This document shows positions 15,800-24,509 of a stretch of 64,000 bases of DNA, in pieces. The translations under genes and the position numbers were made by a program. The stretch's first letter is position 1. The number at the start of each line of letters is the position of its first letter. Source of the DNA: JBCDCY01 sp039180875. GTDB lineage: Bacteria > Pseudomonadota > Alphaproteobacteria > Rhodobacterales > Rhodobacteraceae. The DNA lies in contig JBCDCY010000010.1 of NCBI GenBank assembly GCA_039180875.1, positions 1 through 64,000 on the forward strand. The letters are read 5' to 3'. Under the pieces are notes generated by a model. The model saw only the letters and a program-made list of their open reading frames with translations, ran no database searches and had not been told where the DNA came from.

Positions 15800-16837
15800 T
15801 CAGATGATCTCGTCCTCGTCGAACATCGGATCGCCGTCGAGCTGACTGGCCAGGGCGTCGATCCGGACCTCGACGTTCGAGGTGGTCTCGGCGATGTGGA
15901 AGAGCGCGTCGCCCTCGTTCACCACCGGCAGGTTGGTGCGCCCGACGATGATGCCGGTGATCTCTCCGCTCACGTCCGTCTCCGTCTCTCCGAACGGGTC
16001 GGAGATCTGGCCGAGCAGGTCCCCGCGGGCGACGAACTCTCCGGTGCCCTTGAAGGCGCGGAGCAGGCCGCCGGCCGGGGCGCGCTGCCAGGAGCTTGCG
16101 GTGGCGCGCACCGGCTTCTCCCGCGCCAGCGTAACCCCGGCGCGGGGGATCATCTTCATCGCGTGCATCACCCGCAGGATGCCGACCATCCCGGCCCGGG
16201 CCGAGCGTTCGTCAAAGCGCAGGCCCTCGCCGCCCTCGAAGAGCAGAATGTCGACGCCCCGGTCCTGCGCCGCCTTGCGGAGCGAGCCGTCGCGCAGCTT
16301 GGCGATGATCACCACCGGCGTGCCGAAGGCGTCGGCATAGTCCAGCGTCTGGTCGGAGGAGGGCGAGACCCGGATCTGGGGCATGTTGGTGCGGTGGATG
16401 GCGGCCGAGTGCAGGTCGATGCCGAACTCCGACCGCGCCACGATCTCCTCCATGAAGAGATGGGCGAGGCGGCCGGCCAGCGACCCGCTCTCCGTCCCCG
16501 GGAAGGAGCGGTTGAGGTCGCGCCGGTCGGGCAGGTAGCGGGAGTGGTTGAGGAAGCCGAAGGCGTTCACGATCGGCACGACCAGCAAGGTGCCCCGCAG
16601 CGTGTCGAGCTGCGGCGCGCGCAGCAATCGGCGCGCGATCTCCACCCCGATGACCTCGTCGCCATGCACCGCGGCGCTGACGAACAGCACCGGCCCCGGC
16701 CGCCGGCCGTGGACGACATGCACCGACATGCTGACCGGCGTGTGGTCCGACAGCACGCTGACCGGCAGATCGACGGTCCGGCGCATCCCCGGCGGCACGC
16801 GAAAGCCGCCGATCTCGAAGGCCTTGCGGGTGCTCAC
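15800..16837 (-). CDS. Aspartoacylase/succinylglutamate desuccinylase-like metallohydrolase
   Basis: A 345-residue zinc carboxypeptidase-fold hydrolase. The zinc site is H58 and E61 (AAVHGDEVIG) plus H143 (GIDLHSAA), with the substrate-carboxylate motif DLNRSFPG at 107-114. The C-terminal domain is beta-rich (GEFVARGDLLGQISDPFGE). It begins with a GTG that overlaps the stop of rimK by one base. Proteins of this type regularly travel with RimK and the RimB-like protease, suggesting that it removes or remodels an acyl-amino-acid group related to the RimK product; the real substrate is unknown. Confidence 0.87.
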   Translation of the reverse strand: MSTRKAFEIGGFRVPPGMRRTVDLPVSVLSDHTPVSMSVHVVHGRRPGPVLFVSAAVHGDEVIGVEIARRLLRAPQLDTLRGTLLVVPIVNAFGFLNHSRYLPDRRDLNRSFPGTESGSLAGRLAHLFMEEIVARSEFGIDLHSAAIHRTNMPQIRVSPSSDQTLDYADAFGTPVVIIAKLRDGSLRKAAQDRGVDILLFEGGEGLRFDERSARAGMVGILRVMHAMKMIPRAGVTLAREKPVRATASSWQRAPAGGLLRAFKGTGEFVARGDLLGQISDPFGETETDVSGEITGIIVGRTNLPVVNEGDALFHIAETTSNVEVRIDALASQLDGDPMFDEDEII

Positions 16838-17742
16838 TAGCCCCGGCCGCGCGTCTTGGTCTTGCCGGCGACGGCGTGTTTTTCCAGGTGGTCGATCACC
16901 TTGCCGGCGACGTCGATGCCGGTGGCCTTCTCCACCCCTTCGAGGCCGGGGGAGGAGTTCACCTCCATCACCACCGGCCCGTGATTGGCCCGCAGCATGT
17001 CGACGCCGCAGACGTTGAGGCCCATGGCCTTGGCTGCACGCACGGCGGTGGCCCGCTCCTCCGGCGAGATGCGGATGGTCTGGGCCGAGCCGCCGCGGTG
17101 CAGGTTGGAGCGGAACTCGCCCTCCGCCCCCTTGCGCTGCATCGCGGCGATCACCTTGCCGCCGATCACCAGGGCGCGGATGTCGGTGCCGCCGGCCTCC
17201 TTGATGAACTCCTGCACCAGGATGTTGACGTTGGCGCCGCGGAACGCCTCGATCACCGACTTGGCCGAGCGGTCGGTGTCGGCGAGCACGACGCCGATGC
17301 CCTGGGTGCCCTCCAGCAGCTTCACCACCAGGGGGGCGCCGCCGGCGATCTGCAACACCTCCTCCGTCTGCTTGGGGTCGTGGGCGAAGGTGGTGACCGG
17401 CAGGCCGATCCCCTCGCGGGCCAGAAGCTGCATGGAGCGGAGCTTGTCGCGGGACCGGCCGATGGCGACGGACTCGTTCAGCGGGAAGACCCCCATCATC
17501 TCGAACTGGCGCAGCACCGCGAGGCCGTAGAAGGTGACGGAGGCGCCGATCCGCGGGATCACCGCGTCGTAGCGGCCAAGCTTCTCGCCATTGTAGAAGA
17601 TCGCCGGTCGGCGCGAGGCGATGTTCATGTAGCAGCGCAGCGTGTTGACGATGTCGAGCTCGTGCCCGCGCGCCTCGGCCGCCTCCTTCAGGCGCTTGTG
17701 GGAGTAGAGGTTGGGGTTCCGGGCGAGCATCACGAATTTCAT
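16837..17742 (-). CDS. rimK: RimK-type alpha-L-glutamate ligase
   Basis: A 301-residue ATP-grasp enzyme. In E. coli RimK adds glutamates to the C-terminus of ribosomal protein S6. Visible blocks are MKFVMLARNPNLYSHKRL, the nucleotide-binding VVKLLEGTQGIGVVLAD, FRSNLHRGGSAQTI and the Mg-binding VMEVNSSPGLEGVEKATG. It is the middle gene of three that overlap by 1-4 bases on the minus strand, between the aspartic-protease-like RimB and the aspartoacylase-like protein. Substrates other than S6 are possible. Confidence 0.93.
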   Translation of the reverse strand: MKFVMLARNPNLYSHKRLKEAAEARGHELDIVNTLRCYMNIASRRPAIFYNGEKLGRYDAVIPRIGASVTFYGLAVLRQFEMMGVFPLNESVAIGRSRDKLRSMQLLAREGIGLPVTTFAHDPKQTEEVLQIAGGAPLVVKLLEGTQGIGVVLADTDRSAKSVIEAFRGANVNILVQEFIKEAGGTDIRALVIGGKVIAAMQRKGAEGEFRSNLHRGGSAQTIRISPEERATAVRAAKAMGLNVCGVDMLRANHGPVVMEVNSSPGLEGVEKATGIDVAGKVIDHLEKHAVAGKTKTRGRG

Positions 17743-18254
17743 TCGCTGCCTCCTTCCATCGCTGGGGTAAGTGCGGGCCCGCCGGCGGCGGCGGGGCGGG
17801 GCGGCCCAGGGGCCTTGGGCGGGTCGAGCAGGAACGACTTTCCGGGATCGACCAGGAACCGGCGGCGGCGGATCGCTGTGCGCCCGAGGATCAGGTCGAA
17901 CTCCATCTTCTCGCGGTTGGCGAGCGACACCTCGATCTGCCAGGTCCGGCGGCCGAGCAGCAGGCGGGTGCGCACAATCAATCGGCGTTCTGGCACGCCG
18001 CCGGTGTTCTTGATCTCCCGCTCATCGACGATCGGCAGGCTGATCCGACGGGGCGAGCGGCGGTTGTGGACCGGCACCATGAATTCGACCCAGGGCTTGC
18101 CATCCTGCTCGAACGGCATCTGATCGACGGCGTGCAGGGCCGCAGTGCGCGCGCCGGTGTCGATCTTCGCGGCGAGATGGGCGATGCCGAGATCGGGCAG
18201 GCTGACATGCTCGCGCCAGCCGATGATCTCAGGCGGTCGGGTTTTCTTTTGCAT
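17739..18254 (-). CDS. rimB: Retropepsin-like (RimB/ATP-dependent zinc protease family) protein
   Basis: A 171-residue protein with the aspartic-protease motif DTG at D32-T33-G34 (AAKIDTGARTAALHA) and the second block DLILGRTAI. Older annotation calls the family an ATP-dependent zinc protease. Related RimB proteins of pseudomonads trim the glutamate tail that RimK adds to S6. The start at 18254 (MQKKT) is chosen over one three codons upstream. The tail after residue 140 is proline/alanine-rich and probably disordered. The 4-nt overlap with rimK shows coupling. Confidence 0.85.
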   Translation of the reverse strand: MQKKTRPPEIIGWREHVSLPDLGIAHLAAKIDTGARTAALHAVDQMPFEQDGKPWVEFMVPVHNRRSPRRISLPIVDEREIKNTGGVPERRLIVRTRLLLGRRTWQIEVSLANREKMEFDLILGRTAIRRRRFLVDPGKSFLLDPPKAPGPPRPAAAGGPALTPAMEGGSE

Positions 18255-18388
18255 GGTCCGCACCTTACGCGATCTTGGCCGGCCTGGGAGAGTTTCGTGC
18301 GGAGGGAGCGCCGATTGTGGTCACAGGACGCGTTGGGGGAGTGCGTCGACGATGGACAAGCGCGCGCGGGACTGGCTAGGCTGGCGGG

Positions 18389-19750
18389 ATGTCCGATGAC
18401 GTGGAAGAGGCAGAGTCCCTCGTCGAGCAGGAGGTTCAAGAAGTTACCAGCCTTCTTGAAGGCTGGGCCTTCGCTGCGCGCGACTTCCTCAACCAAAATG
18501 TACTGAATTTCGTTGCGGTCTATCAGATCGGATTGGCCGCCGGTACCTTGCTGCTCGCCCTGTTGGTGCGGAGCCGGGTCCGCCGCCTGCTGGATCGGCT
18601 GGGGCGGGAGAAAGCGCTCGGCAGCATCGTTCAGCGACTGATCCGGACAGTTTCAGCGATCGCCATGCCGGTCTGCTGGACGGTCGGCCTGTTGATCGGC
18701 ATGGCGGTGTTCGAGGTGTTCGGCCTGCCGGTGGACTTCCTGCGGCTGATCACCAGCCTGCTCAACGCCTACATCGTCATCCGCATCGCCTCGATCTTCA
18801 TCCCGAGCGCCCAGGCCTCCGCCATCTTCGCCTGGTGCGCCTGGTCCGTCGCGGCGCTGAACGCCGTCGGCCTGATCGACCCCGTCGTCGTGGGTCTGCA
18901 GGGCATTGGCTTTCGCATCGGCGAGGCCGAGATCACGCTTTGGACCGTGGTCAAAGGCCTGTTCGTCACCGCGCTCCTGATCTGGCTCGCCTTCGTGGTC
19001 TCGGAGATCGTGCAGCGCCGGCTGGAGACCAGCGCGTCGCTCAACGCCGCCCTCCGCCTGCTGATCGGCAAGATCACCCGGATCGTGCTGATCGTCATCG
19101 CCGTGGTCGCCGGCCTGACGGCGGTGGGCGTGGACCTCACGGCCTTCGCCGTCTTCTCCGGCGCCATCGGCATCGGTGTCGGTCTCGGCCTGCAGCGCAG
19201 CATCGCCAACCTGGTGGCGAGCTTCTCGCTGCTCGCGGATCGCTCCCTGAAGCCCGGCGACGTGGTGGAGATCGAGAAGGCGGAGGGCTCGACCTACGGC
19301 GTCGTCGGCAAGATGACCACGCGCTATGTCTCGGTCCGCACTCGAGACGGCACCGAAACGCTGATGCCAAACGAGGTGCTGATCGCCAGCCCGGTAACCA
19401 ACTGGTCCTACTCAGACCGGGTGATCCGGCGGAAGATCCCGATCGGCGTCGCTTACGACACGGACGTCGATCAGGCCATCGCGCTCTGCTGCGAGGCCGC
19501 GGCGGCCGTTCCAAGGGTGATCGCCGAGCCGAAACCGGTCTGTCTGCTCAAGGGCTTCGGCGACAGCTCCGTCGATCTGGAGCTGCGGTTCTGGATCAAC
19601 GATCCGGAGAACGGCGTCTCCAACGTCGCGAGCCAGGTGCTGCTCGAGGTCTGGCACCGCTTCCGGGCCGCCGCGATTGAGATCCCGTTCCCGCAGCGCG
19701 ACCTCAACCTCCGCGAGCCCCTCGACGTCCGCCTGGCCCAGGACACCTGA
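18389..19750 (+). CDS. Mechanosensitive ion channel of the MscS family
   Basis: A 453-residue inner-membrane channel that would release solutes on hypo-osmotic shock. About five membrane segments precede the MscS core. The pore helix region is AVFSGAIGIGVGLGLQRSIA, followed by the beta domain GDVVEIEKAEGSTYGVVGKM and TLMPNEVLIASPVTNWSYSD, which are classical MscS sequences. The first 60 residues are acidic and helical. It is divergent from the rimB cluster with 134 bp between, and transcribed alone. Confidence 0.92.
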   Translation: MSDDVEEAESLVEQEVQEVTSLLEGWAFAARDFLNQNVLNFVAVYQIGLAAGTLLLALLVRSRVRRLLDRLGREKALGSIVQRLIRTVSAIAMPVCWTVGLLIGMAVFEVFGLPVDFLRLITSLLNAYIVIRIASIFIPSAQASAIFAWCAWSVAALNAVGLIDPVVVGLQGIGFRIGEAEITLWTVVKGLFVTALLIWLAFVVSEIVQRRLETSASLNAALRLLIGKITRIVLIVIAVVAGLTAVGVDLTAFAVFSGAIGIGVGLGLQRSIANLVASFSLLADRSLKPGDVVEIEKAEGSTYGVVGKMTTRYVSVRTRDGTETLMPNEVLIASPVTNWSYSDRVIRRKIPIGVAYDTDVDQAIALCCEAAAAVPRVIAEPKPVCLLKGFGDSSVDLELRFWINDPENGVSNVASQVLLEVWHRFRAAAIEIPFPQRDLNLREPLDVRLAQDT

Positions 19751-20015
19751 TCGGCGCGCCGTCCGGACGCTGCCCCGCGGGCATCGGGCGAGCCGGCACG
19801 CACCCTCTTAAGTCTAGCAAAGGCCGGGGATGCCGCGCACAAGTCGCTGCGTTCCGTCCAGTATGCGGAAAACGCTGCCGGATCGGCGCGAAAGTGCCGA
19901 GCAAAGATGTCGCCTCAGGACGTAGTATCGGTGTATCAAAAGCCATCGGGTAAGAACCGAGCAATCAAGAACGGCCCGTTCGGGCTTCGCGGAAAAACCG
20001 GAGGAAAACCACGCG

Positions 20016-20279
20016 ATGTCGCAAAACGATAGGGAAAGTAACGTCTACTGGCAGGCAAACGTGCGCCTGATCGCGATCAGTCTGGTGATTTGGGCGCTCG
20101 TCTCGTTCGGCTTCGGGATCATCCTACGCCCGCTGCTCTCTGGCATCGCCATCGGCGGCACCGACCTTGGGTTCTGGTTCGCCCAGCAGGGTTCCATCAT
20201 CGTCTTTCTGGTGCTGATCTTTTTCTATGCCTGGCGCATGAACCGGCTCGACCGTGAGCACGGCGTGGACGAGGAATAA
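20016..20279 (+). CDS. DUF4212 small membrane subunit
   Basis: 87 residues with two hydrophobic helices (LIAISLVIWALVSFGFGIIL and GSIIVFLVLIFFYAW). DUF4212 proteins are nearly always encoded directly before a sodium:solute symporter of the acetate-permease type and are thought to be its accessory subunit, as with the 5-bp spacing here. GGAGG-type sequence (CCGGAGG) lies just before the start. The 265-bp upstream region ends in a small CGGCCCGTTCGGG inverted repeat and must hold the promoter of both genes. Confidence 0.92.
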   Translation: MSQNDRESNVYWQANVRLIAISLVIWALVSFGFGIILRPLLSGIAIGGTDLGFWFAQQGSIIVFLVLIFFYAWRMNRLDREHGVDEE

Positions 20280-20284
20280 CAGCT

Positions 20285-22072
20285 ATGGATCAGTTCACCC
20301 TCAACCTGCTGTTCGTGGGCGGCTCCTTCGCGCTCTACATCGGCATCGCGGTCTGGGCCCGGGCGGGCTCCACCTCGGAATTCTATGCCGCCGGCCGGGG
20401 CGTGCACCCGGTCACCAACGGCATGGCGACGGCGGCCGACTGGATGTCGGCGGCCTCCTTCATCTCGATGGCCGGCCTGATCGCCTTTACCGGCTACGAC
20501 AACTCTTCCTTCCTGATGGGCTGGACCGGGGGCTACGTGCTTCTCGCCCTGCTCTTGGCGCCCTACTTGCGCAAGTTCGGCAAGTTCACGGTGTCGGAGT
20601 TCATCGGCGACCGCTTCTACAGCTCCGCCGCCCGGATGGTCGCGGTGATCTGCCTGTTGATCGCCTCCATCACCTACGTGATCGGGCAGATGCAGGGCGT
20701 GGGCATCGCCTTCGGCCGCTTTCTGGAGATCGACGCGACCACGGGCCTGTTGATCGGCTCCTGCGTGGTCTTCGCCTATGCGGTCTTCGGCGGCATGAAG
20801 GGTGTGACCTATACCCAGGTGGCGCAGTACTGCGTGTTGATCACCGCCTACACGATCCCGGCGGTCTTCATCTCGCTGCAGCTGACCGGCAACCCGATCC
20901 CGGCGCTGGGTCTGTTCGGCGAGCATACCGCCTCCGGCGAGCCGCTGCTGGCCAAGCTCGACCAGATCGTGCGCGATCTCGGCTTTGCCGAATACACCGC
21001 GGCGCACGGCTCGACCATCAACATGGTGCTCTTCACCCTTTCCCTGATGATCGGTACCGCGGGTCTGCCCCACGTCATCATGCGGTTCTTCACCGTGCCG
21101 CGGGTGTCGGACGCTCGCTGGTCGGCTGGCTGGACCCTGGTCTTTATCGCGCTGCTCTACCTGACCGCCCCGGCGGTGGGCGCGATGGCGCGGCTCAACA
21201 TCTCTGAGCTGATGTGGCCGAACGGCACCGACGGCGAGGCCGTTTCGGTCGAGCAGATCGAGAATGATCCGGACTACGCCTGGATGGCCACCTGGCAGAA
21301 GACCGGCCTGCTGGATTGGGAGGACAAGAACGGCGACGGCCAGATCCAGTACTACAACGACGCCAACCCCGATCTGCAGGCCCAGGCCGAGGCCAATGGC
21401 TGGCAGGGCAATGAGCTGACCAACTTCAACCGCGACATCCTGGTGCTGGCCAACCCTGAGATCGCCAGCCTGCCGGGCTGGGTGATCGGTCTGGTGGCGG
21501 CGGGCGGCCTGGCCGCGGCGCTGTCGACGGCGGCCGGTCTGCTGCTCGCCATCTCCTCGGCGGTGTCGCACGACCTGCTGAAGGGGCAGCTCACGCCCAA
21601 CATGTCGGAACGGTCTGAGCTGATGGCGGCCCGGATCTCGATGGCTGCGGCCATCGTCGTTGCGGTGCTGCTGGGGCTCAATCCACCCGGCTTTGCGGCC
21701 CAGACTGTGGCGCTTGCCTTCGGGCTCGCCGCCGCCTCGATCTTCCCGGCATTGATGATGGGGATCTTCTCGACCCGCATCAACAACGCAGGGGCCGTGG
21801 CGGGCATGCTGGCGGGGCTCGTGGTGACGGTGCTCTACATCTTCCTGCACAAGGGCTGGTTCTTCATCCCTGACACCAACACGTTCACGGATGCCGATCC
21901 CCTCCTCGGACCGGTCCAGTCGACCTCCTTCGGGGCGATCGGGGCGGCGGTCAACTTCCTGGTGGCCTACCTGGTCTCCGGCATCACCAAAGAGACGCCG
22001 CAAGAGATCAAGGACCTGGTGCAAAGCGTGCGCATTCCCCGCGGTGCGGGTGCGGCGACCGCCGGGCACTGA
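20285..22072 (+). CDS. Sodium:solute symporter (SSS family, acetate/lactate-permease type)
   Basis: A 595-residue transporter of the family usually paired with DUF4212, longer than ActP because of a soluble insert at about residues 320-385 (NDPDYAWMATWQKTG, DKNGDGQIQYYNDANPD; the last looks like an EF-hand loop). The N-terminus has FYAAGRGVHPVTNGMATAAD and WMSAASFISMAGLI, which are SSS signatures. Likely cargo is a short monocarboxylate such as acetate, but this is by family. The downstream DUF294 regulator gene is a common companion. Confidence 0.92.
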   Translation: MDQFTLNLLFVGGSFALYIGIAVWARAGSTSEFYAAGRGVHPVTNGMATAADWMSAASFISMAGLIAFTGYDNSSFLMGWTGGYVLLALLLAPYLRKFGKFTVSEFIGDRFYSSAARMVAVICLLIASITYVIGQMQGVGIAFGRFLEIDATTGLLIGSCVVFAYAVFGGMKGVTYTQVAQYCVLITAYTIPAVFISLQLTGNPIPALGLFGEHTASGEPLLAKLDQIVRDLGFAEYTAAHGSTINMVLFTLSLMIGTAGLPHVIMRFFTVPRVSDARWSAGWTLVFIALLYLTAPAVGAMARLNISELMWPNGTDGEAVSVEQIENDPDYAWMATWQKTGLLDWEDKNGDGQIQYYNDANPDLQAQAEANGWQGNELTNFNRDILVLANPEIASLPGWVIGLVAAGGLAAALSTAAGLLLAISSAVSHDLLKGQLTPNMSERSELMAARISMAAAIVVAVLLGLNPPGFAAQTVALAFGLAAASIFPALMMGIFSTRINNAGAVAGMLAGLVVTVLYIFLHKGWFFIPDTNTFTDADPLLGPVQSTSFGAIGAAVNFLVAYLVSGITKETPQEIKDLVQSVRIPRGAGAATAGH

Positions 22073-22082
22073 GGGTTGCGAC

Positions 22083-22136
22083 GCACCGGCGCCCCGGCGC
22101 CGGTGCCTGGTCCTGCCCGCCGGTTGGTGGGCAGGA
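22083..22136 (+). terminator. Two consecutive hairpins between the symporter and DUF294 genes
   Basis: Hairpin one: GCACCGGCGCC (22083-22093) pairs perfectly with 22096-22106. Hairpin two: TCCTGCCC (22111-22118) pairs with GGGCAGGA (22129-22136). No U-run follows, so full intrinsic termination is doubtful. The second stem ends one base before the ATG at 22138 and would hide its CAGGA ribosome-binding site, which suggests either translational control or use of the later ATG at 22165. Confidence 0.5.
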
Positions 22137-22137
22137 C

Positions 22138-23985
22138 ATGCGAGCAGAAGGTGACGCGCGCGCCATGCCCCTGTCGGCCGAGTTGACCCAGTTCCTGGCC
22201 TCCGCCCATCCCTATGACAGTCTGTCCGGTGAAGAGCTTTCGGCCCTGGCGGCAGAATGCACGGTCACCGACTGCCCAGAGGGTGCGACGGTCTTTGCCG
22301 TCGGCGGGGCGATCGCCCATCTCTACATCGTGGTCTCCGGCGAGATCGAGATCACCGACGAGGCGGGCGTGCAGATCTCGCTCCTCGGTCCGCGCAATTC
22401 CTTCGGCGAGCGGGCGCTGCTGCGCGGGGACGCGGCCCAGCGGACGGCCACGGCGACCGCGGCGGCGCGGCTGATCCTTCTGCCGTCCGAGGCGTTTCTT
22501 GCCCTGATTGAACGCAATCCGGTGGCCGCGCGGTTCTTTGATCGCCGCGGTCCGGCCCGGAGCGATAGCAAGGATCTGACGGCGTTGCCGGTCGCCGACT
22601 TCATGTCGCGCGATCCCGTGAGCTGCGGGCCGGAGACGACGATCCGCGCGGCGGCGGAACAGATGCAGACCGCCGGCATCTCCTCGATCTGCGTGGTGGA
22701 GGAGGGGGCGCTGAAGGGCATCGTCACCGTGCGCGACATGACCGGCCGGGTGGTGGCGGAGGGGCGCGACACCGACGCCCCGGTCGCCTCGATCATGACG
22801 GCGGCGCCCCTGGCGCTTGGCCCGGCGGCGCTCGGCACCGATGTGCTGCATACGATGGTGGAGCGCGGCATCGGCCATGTGCCGATCGTCGAGGATGCGC
22901 GCCTGGTCGGCATCGTCACCCAGACCGATCTGACCCGGGCCCAGGCGGTCTCTTCAGCCGATCTGGTCGGCCGCGTCTCGACCGCCGAGGATGCCGCGAC
23001 CATGGCCCGGGCGGTGGCCGAGATCCCGCAGTTCCTGGCGCAGCTCGTCGGCACCGGCAAGCGCCATGAGGTCGTCACCCGGCTGATCTCCGACATCGCG
23101 GATGCTGCGACCCGGCGCCTGCTGAGCCTGGCCGAGGCCACGCTCGGCCCCGCGCCGGTGCCCTGGCTGTGGCTCGCCTGCGGCTCCCAGGGGCGGCAGG
23201 AGCAGACCGGGGTGTCCGACCAGGACAACTGCCTGATCCTGTCGGACGAGGTGACGGAGGCCCAGATGCCCTACTTCGCCGATCTGGCGAAGTTCGTGAG
23301 CGACGGGCTCAACACCTGCGGCTACGTCTATTGCCCAGGTGATATGATGGCGACCAACCCGCGCTGGTGTCAGCCGCTCAGCGTCTGGCGCGGCTATTTC
23401 GACCGCTGGATCGCGCGCCCCGATCCGGAGGCGCAGATGCTCGCCTCCGTGATGTTCGACCTCCGCCCGATCGGCGGGGACGTGAGCCTGTTCGCCGATC
23501 TGAAGGAGAGGACGCTGCGGAACGCCGCCGGCAACTCGATCTTCGTGGCGCACATGATCGCCAATTCGCTGAAGCATCATCCGCCCCTCGGCCTCTTGCG
23601 CGGCCTCGCCACCATCCGCTCGGGCGAGCATCGAAACCGGCTCGACCTCAAGCACAACGGGGTCGTGCCGATCGTCGATCTCGGCCGGGTCTATGCCCTG
23701 CAGGGACGGCTCACACCGGCCAACACCCGGGCCCGGATCGAGGCCGCCCGGGCCGCCGGCATCCTATCGAGCGCCGGCGGCGCCGATCTGCTGGACGCCT
23801 ACGACCTGATCGCCACGATGCGGCTGGAGCATCAAAGCCGCGAGGTGCGGGCGGGGCAGGCGCCGGACAACTACCTCGACCCGTCGGATCTGTCGGATTT
23901 CGAGCGCAGCCATCTGCGCGATGCCTTCGTGGTGGTCCGCACGCTGCAATCCGCCGTGGGATCGGGCAAAGCCATGCTAGGATAG
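22138..23985 (+). CDS. Cyclic-nucleotide-binding/CBS/DUF294 nucleotidyltransferase-like protein
   Basis: 615 residues in four modules: a cNMP-binding beta-barrel (about 20-130, with LYIVVSGEIEI and FGERALLRG), two CBS domains (about 155-280: DFMSRDPVS, SIMTAAPLAL), a DUF294 putative nucleotidyltransferase with GSQGRQEQTGVSDQDNCLIL carrying the G-S and DxD-like residues, and a C-terminal DUF294_C helical domain. GlnD-like uridylyltransfer has been suggested for this family. It regularly follows the DUF4212/SSS pair and probably controls transport or acetate metabolism in response to nucleotides. Start 22138 or 22165. Confidence 0.9.
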   Translation: MRAEGDARAMPLSAELTQFLASAHPYDSLSGEELSALAAECTVTDCPEGATVFAVGGAIAHLYIVVSGEIEITDEAGVQISLLGPRNSFGERALLRGDAAQRTATATAAARLILLPSEAFLALIERNPVAARFFDRRGPARSDSKDLTALPVADFMSRDPVSCGPETTIRAAAEQMQTAGISSICVVEEGALKGIVTVRDMTGRVVAEGRDTDAPVASIMTAAPLALGPAALGTDVLHTMVERGIGHVPIVEDARLVGIVTQTDLTRAQAVSSADLVGRVSTAEDAATMARAVAEIPQFLAQLVGTGKRHEVVTRLISDIADAATRRLLSLAEATLGPAPVPWLWLACGSQGRQEQTGVSDQDNCLILSDEVTEAQMPYFADLAKFVSDGLNTCGYVYCPGDMMATNPRWCQPLSVWRGYFDRWIARPDPEAQMLASVMFDLRPIGGDVSLFADLKERTLRNAAGNSIFVAHMIANSLKHHPPLGLLRGLATIRSGEHRNRLDLKHNGVVPIVDLGRVYALQGRLTPANTRARIEAARAAGILSSAGGADLLDAYDLIATMRLEHQSREVRAGQAPDNYLDPSDLSDFERSHLRDAFVVVRTLQSAVGSGKAMLG

Positions 23986-23989
23986 GGCC

Positions 23990-24508
23990 ATGGTGCTCGA
24001 GCTTGTCGCCACGATCTTCGCCGGTATCGCCTGTGCCGGGGTTGCGCTGCTGGCCAACAGGCTGACTGGGCGCCGGCTGCCCCGCTGGCTGACCCCGGTG
24101 GCGGCGGGGCTCGGCATGCTGGGCGTCACCATCTCCAACGAATACACTTGGTTTGAGCGCACCGCCGCGCGCCTGCCCGACGGGGTCGAGGTCGCCGTGA
24201 CGGTGGAGGAGCGGAGCTGGCTCCGCCCCTGGACCCAGCTTCTGCCCTACACCAAGCGCTTCGTCGCCGTGGACACCGCCACCGCGCGGCGCCACGACGA
24301 CCGGCCGGACCAACGGCTGATTAGCCTCTACTTCTTCGGCCGCTGGGCACCGGTGAGCGAGGCGCCGGTGCTGTTCGATTGCGCCACCGCGCAATCGGCG
24401 GTCCTGGTCGACGGCGCCCGCTTTGCCGAGGACGGGACGGTCGCCGACGCCGATTGGCAGGCGATGCCGGCCGACGATCCGGTGTTGGCGCTGGCCTGCG
24501 GGACCTGA
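23990..24508 (+). CDS. Conserved membrane protein of unknown function (172 aa)
   Basis: One or two N-terminal helices (LVATIFAGIACAGVALLANR and LTPVAAGLGMLGVTISN) anchor a soluble domain (EYTWFERTAARLPDGVEVAV, FVAVDTATARR, LISLYFFGRWAPVSEAPVLF). I do not recognise a characterised family. It is 4 bp after the DUF294 gene and 1 bp before the exonuclease gene, so it is part of the same operon and probably acts with one of them. Confidence 0.8.
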   Translation: MVLELVATIFAGIACAGVALLANRLTGRRLPRWLTPVAAGLGMLGVTISNEYTWFERTAARLPDGVEVAVTVEERSWLRPWTQLLPYTKRFVAVDTATARRHDDRPDQRLISLYFFGRWAPVSEAPVLFDCATAQSAVLVDGARFAEDGTVADADWQAMPADDPVLALACGT

Positions 24509-24509
24509 G

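Noticed and set aside
20225..22069. 614-codon open frame antisense to the symporter
   Set aside because: His/Arg/Gly/Asp-rich shadow of a high-GC gene; no domain, and the opposite frame is a clear SSS transporter.
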